The position numbers were made by a program, and so were the translations under genes. The notes beneath the pieces are model-generated. The model saw nothing but the letters and a program-made list of their open reading frames with translations, was not told the DNA's origin and searched no databases. DNA of 64,000 bases. Origin: Alphaproteobacteria bacterium (GTDB lineage: Bacteria; Pseudomonadota; Alphaproteobacteria; Micavibrionales; Micavibrionaceae). The stretch covers positions 1 through 64,000 of the forward strand of contig JASBUS010000025.1 of the NCBI GenBank assembly GCA_030147745.1, written 5' to 3'. Numbering within the stretch: the stretch's first letter is position 1; the number at the start of each line of letters is the position of its first letter. Positions 53,657 to 63,686 of this stretch are shown here, in pieces.

Positions 53657-54274
53657 TTAACGTGAATAGAATTCGACGATAAGGTTTGGTTCCATCAAAC
53701 TTGCGTATGGAACATCTTCCAATGAAGGTGTACGAAGGAATGTAGCTTTACAAGCTTTTTCATCAACTTCGATATATTCACAATATTCACGCTCTTGTGA
53801 TTGTTGAGCTTCGATAACCATTGGGATCTGACGTGAAGATTCACGGATCTCGATAACGTCACCTTCTTTAACTTGGTATGAAGGAATGTTGATACGCTTA
53901 CCGTTCACCAAAATGTGACCGTGGTTAACAAACTGACGCGCAGCGAATACTGTTGGAACGAATTTCGCACGGTAAACAACCGCATCTAAACGACGCTCTA
54001 GAAGACCAACAAGGTTTTGACCTGAATCGCCACGTAGACGAGATGCTTCTGCGTAGTAACGACGGAATTGTTTTTCACCGATGTTACCGTAGTAACCTTT
54101 TAATTTTTGCTTCGCAACCAATTGCAAACCGTAATCTGAAAGTTTGCCGCGGCGTTGGCCGTGCATACCTGGTGCAGTTTGACGAAGGTTGTAAGGAGAT
54201 TTAACACGGCCCCATAGGTTACAACCTAGACGGCGGTCAATTTTATATTTCGCGCTTATACGCTTACCACTCAT
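53657..54274 (-). CDS. rpsD: 30S ribosomal protein S4
   Basis: Primary rRNA-binding protein of the small subunit. The 205-residue sequence has [27 protein letters not shown] in parts at the start, the S4 RNA-binding domain near residue 95 ([46 protein letters not shown] in parts), and ends [12 protein letters not shown]. It is expressed alone here rather than in an alpha operon. GGAAA precedes the ATG. S4 is known to repress its own translation in other bacteria; the 125-base leader could host this, but I see only a short hairpin. Confidence 0.97.
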   Translation of the reverse strand: MSGKRISAKYKIDRRLGCNLWGRVKSPYNLRQTAPGMHGQRRGKLSDYGLQLVAKQKLKGYYGNIGEKQFRRYYAEASRLRGDSGQNLVGLLERRLDAVVYRAKFVPTVFAARQFVNHGHILVNGKRINIPSYQVKEGDVIEIRESSRQIPMVIEAQQSQEREYCEYIEVDEKACKATFLRTPSLEDVPYASLMEPNLIVEFYSR

Positions 54275-54407
54275 AGTAAAGTTTCCTTTTCTTATTCATT
54301 TTTGTCCCAATATACACCGACAATACGGTTTGATTTAAAAGCCTCATTGCCCCAAATCAACGGAAAACGCCCCAATGGACAGCCTTCTCTTTTTTGAGAA
54401 TAGTCGC

Positions 54408-54435
54408 AATATACGGATTACAAACAGAATGTCAA
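54408..54435 (-). promoter_or_regulatory. Sigma-70 promoter of rpsD
   Basis: On the minus strand TTGACA (54435-54430), 16 bases and TATATT (54413-54408) form a strong promoter. The leader to the rpsD ATG is about 125 bases and contains the small hairpin TTCTC/GAGAA near 54385-54400. Confidence 0.7.
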
Positions 54436-54482
54436 AGCTTTTTTGCACGCCAAAGCTATAAAAATCAACTGCTCACCCGCAA

Positions 54483-55754
54483 TTAAACAAAAACCTGCGC
54501 GGCGCTATAGGCCAACCCCAGCCCTACACTACAAAACTTATCATTACGCGATACTGTCGCATTGGGAAAAACAGCGCCAACCATAGTATTAATTGCAGGC
54601 AATTCACTCGACCCGCCCGTCAATACAATCAGCTCAATCGCATCTGCATCCACGCCCGCATCATCCAAACATGCCATCATCGTGCTGCGGATTTTATCAA
54701 TCTGGTCATTAATGGCGGCTTGCAATTCCTCTTCACGCACAGATACGGCAAAATCATAACCAAGCGCCTTCATGGATAAGTCCACGACGACTTCATCCGA
54801 CAATGCAATCTTCGCCTGTTCCGCCTGCTGTAAATAAGCATGACCCAATTTATTCTTTTGCAAATGGATTAACCGATCAAGCGCTTCAGGCGCCAAAGTT
54901 GTGCGGCGGATTTGCTGCGTGTCAATCAACGCCTTTTGCGTCTGTGCAAAATGCACGCGTGGCCAGTCAGATAAATCCTGATATACAGTTGTCGGCATAT
55001 CGAGCAGCTTACTCTGGTCGAACGTTGTCCCATATTGTGAGCCCAAACCTAAATACGGCATGAAGCTATGCATTGATAAACGCTTATCAAAATTCGTCCC
55101 ACCGATACGCACCCCTGATGTGGCCAGAATATCTGACGCACGGTCCTCCGCTACATTACGTGCGGGTGATAAACGGATAACGGTAAAGTCTGACGTACCG
55201 CCGCCCAAATCGACAACCAAAGACAGCTTATCCTCATCAATCAAACGCTCATGCGAAAAAGCGGCCGCAATAGGTTCATATTGAAAGACCACTTCTTTAA
55301 AACCGATATAGCCCGCCACCTCACGCAGTACTGCTTCAGATTCCGCATCCGCATCAGGCGCATCATCATGGAAATGAACAGGACGCCCCATCACAACCTT
55401 TTCAATGCTTTCGCCCGCAGCCTGTTCCGCGCGGCGTTTAATATGCGCCAAATAAGCACGTAGAATATCCTTAAAATATGTCGCGCGGCCATTAATGACA
55501 GTGCGCTCATTCATCAGCGATGTGCCGAGCATAGATTTAAGCCCGCGCATTAAGCGCCCCTCTTCACCCTCGACATAGGCTAAAATACCTTCGCGCCCAA
55601 AAAGGATATCGCCGCCCTCTTCATAGAAAACAGCGCTCGGCATATCAAATTTTTCACCTTCTAGCGCAACAAGACGCGCTTCACCATTTTGAAAAATCGC
55701 ACATGTTGAATTGGATGTTCCAAAATCAATTCCGCAATACGTCTGGGCACACAT
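54483..55754 (-). CDS. yegD: Hsp70-family chaperone-like protein (YegD type)
   Basis: A 423-residue actin-fold ATPase with the DnaK nucleotide-binding motifs: CGIDFGTSNSTCAIFQ at the start (phosphate 1), VVDLGGGTSDFTVIRL near residue 205, and VLTGGSSELPAINTMV near 380. The C-terminal substrate-binding and lid regions of DnaK are lacking, which defines the YegD group, whose client is not known. I start at MCAQTYCGIDFG (55754), where homologues begin; the frame remains open to 55838 without conserved sequence. Upstream is the CAU tRNA, in the same orientation. Confidence 0.88.
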   Translation of the reverse strand: MCAQTYCGIDFGTSNSTCAIFQNGEARLVALEGEKFDMPSAVFYEEGGDILFGREGILAYVEGEEGRLMRGLKSMLGTSLMNERTVINGRATYFKDILRAYLAHIKRRAEQAAGESIEKVVMGRPVHFHDDAPDADAESEAVLREVAGYIGFKEVVFQYEPIAAAFSHERLIDEDKLSLVVDLGGGTSDFTVIRLSPARNVAEDRASDILATSGVRIGGTNFDKRLSMHSFMPYLGLGSQYGTTFDQSKLLDMPTTVYQDLSDWPRVHFAQTQKALIDTQQIRRTTLAPEALDRLIHLQKNKLGHAYLQQAEQAKIALSDEVVVDLSMKALGYDFAVSVREEELQAAINDQIDKIRSTMMACLDDAGVDADAIELIVLTGGSSELPAINTMVGAVFPNATVSRNDKFCSVGLGLAYSAAQVFV

Positions 55755-55866
55755 ACCATCTATTCCTTCATTCCAAAAACTACGCAAAAGCATGACAGGC
55801 ACATATATACAAAATGATATGCTTTCAAAGTCGAACACCTAATTCATGATTATTTTATTGTGCAAG

Positions 55867-55944
55867 TGGTGGGCCCGGCAGGATTCGAACCTGCGACCGA
55901 TCCGTTATGAGCGGAGCGCTCTAACCGGGCTGAGCTACAGGCCC
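55867..55944 (-). tRNA. tRNA with CAU anticodon (Ile2 more likely than elongator Met)
   Basis: The minus strand from 55944 gives a full cloverleaf with CCA encoded: acceptor GGGCCTG pairs with CGGGCCC, D-arm GCTC/GAGC, anticodon loop CTCATAA (anticodon CAT), T-arm GCAGG-TTCGAAT-CCTGC, then A-CCA. The anticodon stem has one C-T mismatch at the top. CAU can mean initiator Met, elongator Met or Ile2 modified by TilS; the first pair G-C excludes a typical initiator, and the variable and T regions look like Ile2. The rest of the 317-base gap around it holds no gene. Confidence 0.9.
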
Positions 55945-56155
55945 ACATTGCATAAGCTGTATTCACAAGATTATAGCTAAAAACCGCATCTTATAAGCTT
56001 AAGCCTCACTGATTTAACTTATTTTATACACAAGGGCAAGATTTTGTTTCACCGCAGCACACAAAAAATTTGATTTGAAGATTTATTTTTCCTAATATGA
56101 AAAAAACAAAAAACTATACTAAATAATAATAATATAAACATGGGGAGCCGGTCGA

Positions 56156-57667
56156 ATGACCAAGAGTAACAAAAAATCCGTTTATATGCTTTATATTCCC
56201 GGCGGCGCGATGCTCGGCTGCGTTCCGCTCGTTATGCTGACGGAACTCGAACGCCTAACAGGCCTGCAATGTAAAGACCTCTTCCAAGCTTTTGAAGGCG
56301 TATCAACAGGCTCTATCTGCGTCACTAGCCTACTTTGTGGTCACAGCGCAGCCAACACCCTCGAACATTACAAAAATGACGGTCAGTATTTCTTTGAACC
56401 GATCCCAAGCCGCGCATTGAAAATGACCTTCACCAATGTCGCCAGCTTTGTCTTTAACGGTACCGACCCATTAAAACGCCACCGTTTCGGCTTAAATGAA
56501 ATCATCCGCACATCTAACCAGTTAACACGCGCCTTAGATGAAAGCTATTATCAAGATTTTGATGCCCTTAAAAAATTCGCCAAACAAGACATCATCAGCG
56601 AAAAATCCAAAAAGAATGCATTAAAAATCTGCGCACGCCTTGATAAAGATCGCAGTATATCAGAAGAAATGCGCGAAATGATCAAAACCATGCGCATTTA
56701 TATTGACCAAATCGAGCCAACAGGCATGTTAAGCGCCGCCTTCTATAACGCCGCGCGCAAACCTGTTGATTTCATCATCAAACATTGGGCGGGCGACTAT
56801 CATTATTCATCTGAACGCCCAAAAGAGAAATTTAAAGAATATTTTGGCAAAAACCGCCTAAGCGATAGTCCAAAATCGATCTATATTGCCTCTTACAACC
56901 TAGAAAACGCCGAATTTGAGCATTTCTATCACCGCAAGAATGATTTATTCGCCAATACACCAGATGCGACAGGCGAAACATCAGAAGGCAATGAATTCCT
57001 TTGGGACGCGACCATGGCAAGTATTTGTAGCCCATTTGCCTTCGTGCCACACAAGACTCTAACCGATAAAGTCTTCGCGGATCAGGCAATCATCCACTCG
57101 CCCATCGCATCAGTATGTGACCTTTACAACAACAAAGATGCCGACACAGAAATTAAACTGGTTTATTTCGGCGTTGGTAAATTTGATGAAGACTTCATCA
57201 TGCAAGAACATAAACAGCTTGGCGTTGTTGGCCGCGTATTAACAGGCGGTATTTTGACAGATATGGAGAATTACACTCATTCCCTATCACGCAAAGCGCT
57301 TGGCAACTTGATTGGCGAAGAAAACATCACCATTTTCAATCCACGCCTAACATCGGAAGAAATTGATAAGCTCAATCTGCGCCCCTCACGTGACACATTA
57401 GATGCCTCACCTGAAAACACGCAGAAGCTTGAGAAAATTGCAGAAAATTACATCAATATTCCACGTGTGCGTGCACGCTTACAAAGCTTGGCGATTGAGC
57501 TATGTGAGAACCTACATAATCTAGGTCAACTTGATAAAGCACATTTGGATGAAGTGAAAAAACGCTGTGATGCGATTGATGATAACGGCAAACCGCACCA
57601 TCAAGACCAACAAAATTCACCATGGGGCGGCCGCCTACGTAACTGGCTCGGCTGGAACCCACAGTAA
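56156..57667 (+). CDS. Patatin-like phospholipase
   Basis: A 503-residue protein of the patatin lipid hydrolase family. The oxyanion glycine motif (PGGAMLGCVPLVMLTELE) opens the domain near residue 16, the nucleophile elbow is GVSTGS with Ser near residue 49, and the catalytic Asp is probably in FADQAIIHSP near 310, an altered form of the usual DGG. The middle (about 120-270) is a helical, charged insertion. No signal peptide or TM, so likely cytoplasmic or secreted by another route. GGGGAG precedes the ATG. Monocistronic, with a terminator after it. Confidence 0.88.
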   Translation: MTKSNKKSVYMLYIPGGAMLGCVPLVMLTELERLTGLQCKDLFQAFEGVSTGSICVTSLLCGHSAANTLEHYKNDGQYFFEPIPSRALKMTFTNVASFVFNGTDPLKRHRFGLNEIIRTSNQLTRALDESYYQDFDALKKFAKQDIISEKSKKNALKICARLDKDRSISEEMREMIKTMRIYIDQIEPTGMLSAAFYNAARKPVDFIIKHWAGDYHYSSERPKEKFKEYFGKNRLSDSPKSIYIASYNLENAEFEHFYHRKNDLFANTPDATGETSEGNEFLWDATMASICSPFAFVPHKTLTDKVFADQAIIHSPIASVCDLYNNKDADTEIKLVYFGVGKFDEDFIMQEHKQLGVVGRVLTGGILTDMENYTHSLSRKALGNLIGEENITIFNPRLTSEEIDKLNLRPSRDTLDASPENTQKLEKIAENYINIPRVRARLQSLAIELCENLHNLGQLDKAHLDEVKKRCDAIDDNGKPHHQDQQNSPWGGRLRNWLGWNPQ

Positions 57668-57688
57668 TTTTATAAATTCAGACAACAA

Positions 57689-57720
57689 AAAAGCCGGACA
57701 AAGCATCCGGCTTTATTTTT
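57689..57720 (+). terminator. Rho-independent terminator after the patatin gene
   Basis: AAAGCCGGA (57690-57698) pairs with TCCGGCTTT (57706-57714) and is followed by a T-rich run. Confidence 0.9.
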
Positions 57721-57738
57721 TAGATATAAGCATTTCGC

Positions 57739-57894
57739 TTATTTCTGACCACCACCAAGTGATAGACCTGCAACCACAGCAAGCTCAACAAAACTGCTTG
57801 CACTTGTTGCCCATTCATACATTTTTGGACCCGCACCTGGAACTTTATCATTCACAGCTGACGCAACTTTATAAAAAACTTCTGACATCGACAT
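57739..57894 (-). CDS. Small protein (51 aa) downstream of rpoD region
   Basis: An open frame of 51 codons, MSMSEVFYKVASAVNDKVPG at the start, then a helical hydrophobic stretch (FVELAVVAGLSLGGGQK). The ribosome site AGGGAG lies nine bases before the ATG, and the composition is protein-like. It sits alone between the patatin terminator and the rpoD terminator, on the minus strand. A second in-frame ATG is two codons downstream. No family recognised. Confidence 0.6.
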   Translation of the reverse strand: MSMSEVFYKVASAVNDKVPGAGPKMYEWATSASSFVELAVVAGLSLGGGQK

Positions 57895-57989
57895 TCGCTT
57901 AACTCCCTATTATTTAATTATTTACTTTGTGCAAACTATCAGGCCACAAGAGTTATGTCAAGAGCATTGATCACCTAATCCGCCATAAT

Positions 57990-58014
57990 AAAAAAGACCC
58001 TCTTCAGGGCCTTT
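57990..58014 (-). terminator. Terminator of rpoD
   Basis: On the minus strand GGCCCT pairs with AGGGTC (one G-U pair) around GAAG, followed by a run of six T, just after the rpoD stop. Confidence 0.75.
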
Positions 58015-58022
58015 AAAATTCT

Positions 58023-59987
58023 TTATGTATCGAGGAAGCTGCGTAGTTTGCGGCTGCGGCTTGGATGCTTCAACTTGCGTAGCGCTTTCGCTTCAATCTG
58101 ACGAATACGCTCACGTGTTACGTTGAACTGCTGACCAACTTCTTCCAATGTGTGGTCAGTATTCATACCAATACCGAAACGCATACGAAGGACGCGCTCT
58201 TCACGTGGTGTCAACGTTGCCAATACGCGCGTAGTTGTTTCACGCAGGTTTGAGTGGATCGCACTTTCAACTGGCAAAATCGCGTTCTTATCTTCGATGA
58301 AATCACCAAGGCTTGAATCTTCTTCATCACCGATTGGTGTTTCCAAAGATACTGGCTCTTTCGCGATTTTCAGAACTTTACGCACTTTATCAAGCGGCAT
58401 ATGTAGACGCTCTGCCAATTCTTCTGGTGTTGGCTCGCGGCCAATTTCGTGCATCATCTGACGGCTTGTACGAACAAGCTTGTTGATGGTTTCAATCATA
58501 TGCACTGGAATACGAATTGTACGCGCTTGGTCCGCAATCGAACGTGTGATCGCCTGACGAATCCACCATGTCGCATAAGTCGAGAATTTATAACCACGGC
58601 GATATTCGAACTTATCAACCGCCTTCATCAAACCAATGTTACCTTCCTGAATCAAATCAAGGAATTGTAGACCACGGTTTGTGTATTTCTTCGCGATCGA
58701 GATCACAAGACGTAGGTTGGCCTCAACCATTTCTTTCTTCGCACGACCAGCTTCTTTTTCGCCTTTTTGTACTGTCGAAACAATACGGCGGAATTCTTTA
58801 AGCGGCAGGCCCGCCTCATCACCAATACACATGATTTGTTCACGCATTTCAGTAACGCGCGCGCCGTAACGTTCAACAAAACGATCCCAGCCCTTACCTT
58901 TCAAGCCAGAAACCATTTCAACCCAATTCGGGTCAAGCTCGTTACCATAGTGATTTTTCAAAAAGTCTTCACGGTCAACACCGCAATCTGTTGCGAAACG
59001 CATGATCTGCCCTTCAAGGCTGACCAAATCACGGTTCATTTTATAAAGTTTCTCGATCAACTGTTCGATACGCGCAGGGTTCAAGCTGACTTCATTCATC
59101 AACTCAACCATCTCTTCGTTCAGCGCTTTATATTTCTTATTCGTCGCATCATCAGGCTCGTCACCTTTATGGAAGGCTTCAAGACGCTCTTTTTGCACCT
59201 TTAGAATTTTCTTATAGGTTTTTTGAATGCGTGAGAAAATATCAAATACGACTGGGCGCAATTCTTCTTCCATGGCTGCCAAAGACACACCGCCGAGCTC
59301 ATCGTCGTCATCGCCCTCTTCGCTGCCTTCGCTTTCGCCTTCGCCGTCTTCTTCCTCTTCAGACTCCTCAACGTCTTCCCCGTCTTCACGCTCAGAATCA
59401 AGCGCATCAGGGTCACTTTCAGGGTCATCAGAGCTATACATTGCTTCAAGATCAACGATCTCACGCAATAAAATCTCTTCGTTTTGCAGGGCTTCATACC
59501 ATGCAATCAATGATTCAATCGCCAGCGGGCTTTCACAGATACCGCTGATCATCATTTCTTTACCAGCTTCTATACGCTTGGCAATTGCAATCTCGCCTTC
59601 ACGAGAGAGCAGCTCAACCGTACCCATTTCGCGCAAATACATACGCACAGGGTCGTCCGTACGGCCTGTATCGTCGCTCGCGATGTTACCGCCGGCTTCG
59701 TAATCGCTTTCATCATCATATTCACGGTCTTTGGCTTCGCTATCTTCGTCAAAGTCATCTTCGCTTTCAACGATTTGGATACCGCCATCAGACAGATTCG
59801 CCATTGCGTCTTCGATTTGCTCAGATGAGAAATCTTCCGCAGGCAGCGCTTTGTTAAGTTCATCGTAAGTGATAAAACCACGCTCTTTACCGATTTTTGT
59901 CAGTTTCTTGACGACACTGGCGATAGAGCCTGCTGACCCTACTTCATCGTCATGATCTTGATTTCTTGCTTTTTCACTAACGCTCAT
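58023..59987 (-). CDS. rpoD: Primary RNA polymerase sigma factor (RpoD)
   Basis: Housekeeping sigma-70. The 654-residue protein has region 1.1 ([22 protein letters not shown]-type start, residues 25-75), region 1.2 ([30 protein letters not shown] in parts), and regions 2-4: [55 protein letters not shown] in parts, with [23 protein letters not shown] at the end. Between regions 1.2 and 2 is a long insert with a 50-residue Asp/Glu/Ser run (near 195-235). Gene order yqeY-dnaG-rpoD is a classical housekeeping block. Confidence 0.98.
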   Translation of the reverse strand: MSVSEKARNQDHDDEVGSAGSIASVVKKLTKIGKERGFITYDELNKALPAEDFSSEQIEDAMANLSDGGIQIVESEDDFDEDSEAKDREYDDESDYEAGGNIASDDTGRTDDPVRMYLREMGTVELLSREGEIAIAKRIEAGKEMMISGICESPLAIESLIAWYEALQNEEILLREIVDLEAMYSSDDPESDPDALDSEREDGEDVEESEEEEDGEGESEGSEEGDDDDELGGVSLAAMEEELRPVVFDIFSRIQKTYKKILKVQKERLEAFHKGDEPDDATNKKYKALNEEMVELMNEVSLNPARIEQLIEKLYKMNRDLVSLEGQIMRFATDCGVDREDFLKNHYGNELDPNWVEMVSGLKGKGWDRFVERYGARVTEMREQIMCIGDEAGLPLKEFRRIVSTVQKGEKEAGRAKKEMVEANLRLVISIAKKYTNRGLQFLDLIQEGNIGLMKAVDKFEYRRGYKFSTYATWWIRQAITRSIADQARTIRIPVHMIETINKLVRTSRQMMHEIGREPTPEELAERLHMPLDKVRKVLKIAKEPVSLETPIGDEEDSSLGDFIEDKNAILPVESAIHSNLRETTTRVLATLTPREERVLRMRFGIGMNTDHTLEEVGQQFNVTRERIRQIEAKALRKLKHPSRSRKLRSFLDT

Positions 59988-60114
59988 TTAACTATCAAGC
60001 TCGCTTTAATTACTGTTATACCCATTCCACCATATGCTTTAATAACGCAAAAAAATTCTGGCACCCACACGCCTTCACCTTATATAGGCCACGTCATTGA
60101 AATTTAAAGCACAA

Positions 60115-60139
60115 CTCGGACAAATTATACTAATCCGAG
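60115..60139. promoter_or_regulatory. Inverted repeat around a TATAAT upstream of rpoD
   Basis: CTCGGA (60115-60120) and TCCGAG (60134-60139) flank 13 bases that include, on the minus strand, a perfect TATAAT (60129-60124). This lies 127 bases before the rpoD start and could be its -10 with an overlapping operator; the -35 is weak. An AT-rich hairpin (CAATATT/AATATTG at 60177-60195) follows dnaG. Confidence 0.45.
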
Positions 60140-60221
60140 AAGATCGCAAATTAAAGCCGATTTTGAAAGAAAAAGCCAATATTTTTTTAATATTGTATAA
60201 CTTAGCGCTAACATACCATAA

Positions 60222-62117
60222 CTAAAGGGCTTTTCGGGCGTTATCCATCTGCTGTAATGCGACTAGGCGCGCCGCATTTTCTTCTGTGAAGTCACTTTCA
60301 AGCGCTTTTGTTGCTTCTAACAAGGCAGCCTTATGCGCCAAACCATTTAATCTGGCGACGGCGCCGTCCCATCCTTTTACGGCGTCATGTTCTTCTGCCC
60401 CTGGTTTTAACCATGGCGCATGAATATAAAGCCCCTGCTGTTCACGCTGTTGTATGATTGGGGCATAGCCTTCATTCGTCAGCGCCTGCATTAAGGCGGA
60501 CATATCATTCGCATATTCATCGACATCAACATCTAGCAAATACTGCTTAAGACGTTCCATATCCCCCTGACGGAATGGGCGATAAGCCATAACATCGTAA
60601 AAGCGCTCAAGCAATGGGGCAAACTTGATTGCACCGAGCACCAAGATGGTCTGCAAGGTTTCAACCAAGGCCTCATCTTCGCCTGATAAGTTTAATACGG
60701 CGCGGCGGCTGTATTTTTCCAAATCTGGCTGGGTGGACTGGTTAAACTTACCGCCCTTACCTTTGCCTGATTTTTTACCGAAGTTTGAAAATAATTTATA
60801 AAGACGGTCTTTAACATCACGGCGGTAATAAGCTTTGATCTGCTCATCCGCGATCATATCAACGGATGCATTTAATGCTTTTTCAAGCGCGCCGCGTTCT
60901 TCTGGCGTTTCAAAGCGTTTACCAGAGACATGCGAATCCCAAAGGAAATCCGCAAGGCTCATAGACTGCCTAAATACCTCTCGCAGCGCCTTTTCCCCTT
61001 TGGACTTAATATAGGAGTACGGATCTTCGCCCTCTGGCATGAAGGCAATTTTCACCGTGTGGTCAGATGCCACATGCGGCAAGATACGCTCCATCGCGCG
61101 CATCGCCGCCCGCTTACCCGCGCTATCCCCATCGAAACACAATATCGGTGTTTTCTGGTTATAAGCGCCAATCTTCCAAAGCGTTTGAATTTGCTCATCG
61201 GTTAGTGCCGTCCCCATCGGCGCCACAGCACCACGGAAGCCTGCTTCGTGACAGGCAATCACATCTAAATAGCCTTCCACCACAACAGGCGTATGGCCTT
61301 CACGGCTCGCTTTACGCACTTGATAAGCGCCATATAAAGTCGCACTTTTATTGAACAAGCTACTATCTGCGCCGTTGATATATTTAGGCGGCACAAAGTC
61401 ATTCCCATGCGGCGGGAAGCCTGCGGCATTGCGCACATGATCTGGCAAGATACGCCCGCCAAAAGTCACCACGCGCCCACGTGTATCAAAAACAGGGAAC
61501 ATAATGCGTTCACGGAAGAACGCATAAGGCTTGCCGTCTTTCTTGCTCGCGCGGCATAACCCTGCTTCAATCATTTGCGCATCATCATAACCTTTGCTGC
61601 GCAAATATGCAGGCAGCGCCTGACCATCTAAAGGCGCACAGCCAATCATGAAGGATGATAGCATGCCATTTGACGCACCGCGCCCTGTGAGATAATCCAA
61701 GAAAACTTTATTTTCAGGCGCATAAAGTTGCTGCGTAAACCAATGCGCGGCATCTTCCATTAATTCATAAAGCCCCTTACGCACTTGTTCATAATGATAA
61801 TCCGCCGCGGTTTGCTGACGTTCAACAGGCATTGGGATGCCCGCTTTGTCTGCAAGCTGTTCAACAGCTTCAGGGAAAGGCACATTGTCATGCTCAACAA
61901 TGAAGCGGATCGCATCACCATGCGCGCCACAACCAAAACAGTGATAAAACTGCTTATCATCATTGACGTAAAAGGATGGGGTTTTTTCCTTATGGAACGG
62001 GCAGCAGCCCTTATATTCACGCCCAGCGCGCGATAGCTTAATACGCTGACGAATAATATCCGACAGCGTGACGTTATCACGTATCTTATCTAAAAACTGA
62101 GGTGTAAATTTGCTCAT
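60222..62117 (-). CDS. dnaG: DNA primase
   Basis: Makes RNA primers at the replication fork. The 631-residue protein has the zinc-binding domain at the start (GCCPFHKEKTPSFYVNDDKQFYHCFGCGAHGD in parts), the TOPRIM catalytic core (VVVEGYLDVIACHEAGF, then CFDGDSAGKRAAMRAMERI) and a C-terminal helicase-binding region from about 430. The Lys/Gly stretch KKSGKGKGGKF near 445 is a flexible linker. It lies between yqeY and rpoD, on the same strand. Confidence 0.97.
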   Translation of the reverse strand: MSKFTPQFLDKIRDNVTLSDIIRQRIKLSRAGREYKGCCPFHKEKTPSFYVNDDKQFYHCFGCGAHGDAIRFIVEHDNVPFPEAVEQLADKAGIPMPVERQQTAADYHYEQVRKGLYELMEDAAHWFTQQLYAPENKVFLDYLTGRGASNGMLSSFMIGCAPLDGQALPAYLRSKGYDDAQMIEAGLCRASKKDGKPYAFFRERIMFPVFDTRGRVVTFGGRILPDHVRNAAGFPPHGNDFVPPKYINGADSSLFNKSATLYGAYQVRKASREGHTPVVVEGYLDVIACHEAGFRGAVAPMGTALTDEQIQTLWKIGAYNQKTPILCFDGDSAGKRAAMRAMERILPHVASDHTVKIAFMPEGEDPYSYIKSKGEKALREVFRQSMSLADFLWDSHVSGKRFETPEERGALEKALNASVDMIADEQIKAYYRRDVKDRLYKLFSNFGKKSGKGKGGKFNQSTQPDLEKYSRRAVLNLSGEDEALVETLQTILVLGAIKFAPLLERFYDVMAYRPFRQGDMERLKQYLLDVDVDEYANDMSALMQALTNEGYAPIIQQREQQGLYIHAPWLKPGAEEHDAVKGWDGAVARLNGLAHKAALLEATKALESDFTEENAARLVALQQMDNARKAL

Positions 62118-62200
62118 AGGCCATGATTAGCAAGATATGCCCGTATTTTCTAGCCCCCGCAGGCAAGAAAAACTAAATTATAATCAATTTAGTTTATTAA

Positions 62201-62662
62201 TCAGCCGAGCTTTTCTTTAACAACTGCGCTTGCGCGGGCCATGTCTAGCTTGCCTGCATATTGTGTTTTCAATGCAGCCATAACTTTGCCCATGTCTTTG
62301 ATGCTTTCCGCGCCGACTTCCGCGATCAAACCCGCAACAGCGTCATCAATTTCTGTTTCAGAAAGCTGCGCTGGCAAGAAACCTTGAATAACGCCAATTT
62401 CAGCTTCTTCACGCTCTGCCAAATCATCGCGAGAGCCTTCACGGTAAATACGTGAAGATTCTTGGCGTTGCTTGATCATCGATTGCAACAGACTTAATAC
62501 GTCTTCATCCGCGATGCCGTCTTGGCCTGATGCACTACGTGCACTAATATCACGCTCTTTAATTGCCGCTGAAATCAAACGGATGGTTGATAAAGACACA
62601 GCGTCTTTTTCTTTCATAGCAGTTTTCATTGCAGTGTTAATTGTCGAACGTAGATCAGACAT
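62201..62662 (-). CDS. yqeY: GatB/YqeY domain-containing protein
   Basis: A 153-residue protein matching YqeY: MSDLRSTINTAMKTAMKEKDAVSLSTIRLISAAIKERDI (in parts), QSMIKQRQESSRIYREGSRDDLAEREEAEIGVIQGFLP in parts, and the C-terminal IKDMGKVMAALKTQYAGKLDMA. YqeY shares the tail domain of GatB in the amidotransferase that makes Gln-tRNA; its own role is unsettled. It sits 83 bases before dnaG, as in many alphaproteobacteria. Confidence 0.9.
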   Translation of the reverse strand: MSDLRSTINTAMKTAMKEKDAVSLSTIRLISAAIKERDISARSASGQDGIADEDVLSLLQSMIKQRQESSRIYREGSRDDLAEREEAEIGVIQGFLPAQLSETEIDDAVAGLIAEVGAESIKDMGKVMAALKTQYAGKLDMARASAVVKEKLG

Positions 62663-62852
62663 GTTAGCCTTCTTATTTTTTATATATTAGGTTTGCACAG
62701 TTTACTGCTCCCTATCTCTCACAACTTGACGCCCTTTTGCAACAGAAAAATCAGCAAAATCAGATTTAAAAGTTGAAAAATGTATAATTCAGCCTAATGC
62801 CAAATATATTTTACGTATTGACAGGCGGGGGTGAGTTTAGTAATCAAAATAT

Positions 62853-63371
62853 ATGGCAAAGAAAAGCAAAGAACGTATTGGCATTTATGCAGGGTCTTTT
62901 GATCCCCTCACCCTTGGTCACATTGCAATGATTAAGGAAGCCGCTATTTTGGTTGATCGCCTGATTATCGCGATTGGCATTAACCCTGCCAAGCAAGGCC
63001 TATTTACAATCCCTGAACGCGTTGACCTGATTAACGAAGAAATTAAAAATGGCGCATTAAAAGGCATTAAAGGCTGCAAACTAGAAGCCAAAAGCTATGA
63101 CTGCATGACCGTGAAATTTGCGCAGCAAGTTGGCGCGGCGGTCATGTTCCGCGGCCTACGTTCAGCCAATGACTTTAATGATGAATTAGGTCTAGCGCTT
63201 ACAAATAAAGACCAAGACAGCAGCATTAAAACCGCATTCCTAATAACAGACCCGACGCTGACATCGGTATCATCAAGCATGGCAAAAGCCCTCATCCAAA
63301 ATGACGGCAAAGTCTCAACATACCTGACCCCAGCCATAGAAAAAGCGACCCGCACGAAGCTGTCGCTTTAA
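62853..63371 (+). CDS. coaD: Pantetheine-phosphate adenylyltransferase
   Basis: Adenylates 4'-phosphopantetheine in coenzyme A synthesis. The 172-residue protein has the nucleotidyltransferase motif GIYAGSFDPLTLGHIAMI with HIGH-type His, then MFRGLRSANDFNDEL and SSSMAKALIQNDGKVSTYL, all standard in CoaD. A possible -10 (TATAAT at 62783-62788) lies upstream. The ATG at 62853 has no strong ribosome site but begins the conserved domain. Confidence 0.94.
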   Translation: MAKKSKERIGIYAGSFDPLTLGHIAMIKEAAILVDRLIIAIGINPAKQGLFTIPERVDLINEEIKNGALKGIKGCKLEAKSYDCMTVKFAQQVGAAVMFRGLRSANDFNDELGLALTNKDQDSSIKTAFLITDPTLTSVSSSMAKALIQNDGKVSTYLTPAIEKATRTKLSL

Positions 63372-63395
63372 ACAAAAAATCACATTTTACACTTA

Positions 63396-63686
63396 TCAGA
63401 GCGTTTTCGGCCCGCATTGTATTGTTTGCCCATCCATTGTGACGCTAACATTTTTCACACTGTTTTGATCTTTTGCAACACCCTTAGCCAGTGCTAGAAA
63501 ATAATTACACAGCGTATCATTGCTGTCATCTTTCTTATGTGCTGCAGCCTGCAGCTCAACTACTTGCGCGTCATTGTTCTGTACGTCCTCTGGTGGCAGA
63601 TTGCTTTCTACCCCATTGAACGCAAGGACCGATGTTATAGATGCAGCAACAACAGCACCTGCAATAATTTGATTTTTTGTAAACAT
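63396..63686 (-). CDS. Hypothetical exported protein (96 aa)
   Basis: Begins MFTKNQIIAGAVVAASITSVLAFNG, a signal peptide or uncleaved anchor, and is followed by a short polar mature part (ESNLPPEDVQNNDAQVVEL) with two cysteines near the end (CNYF and QCGP) that could form a disulfide. AAGGAAAAGG precedes the ATG 63686 and supports that start over 63716. No family recognised. It ends 24 bases beyond coaD, convergent with it. Confidence 0.6.
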   Translation of the reverse strand: MFTKNQIIAGAVVAASITSVLAFNGVESNLPPEDVQNNDAQVVELQAAAHKKDDSNDTLCNYFLALAKGVAKDQNSVKNVSVTMDGQTIQCGPKTL

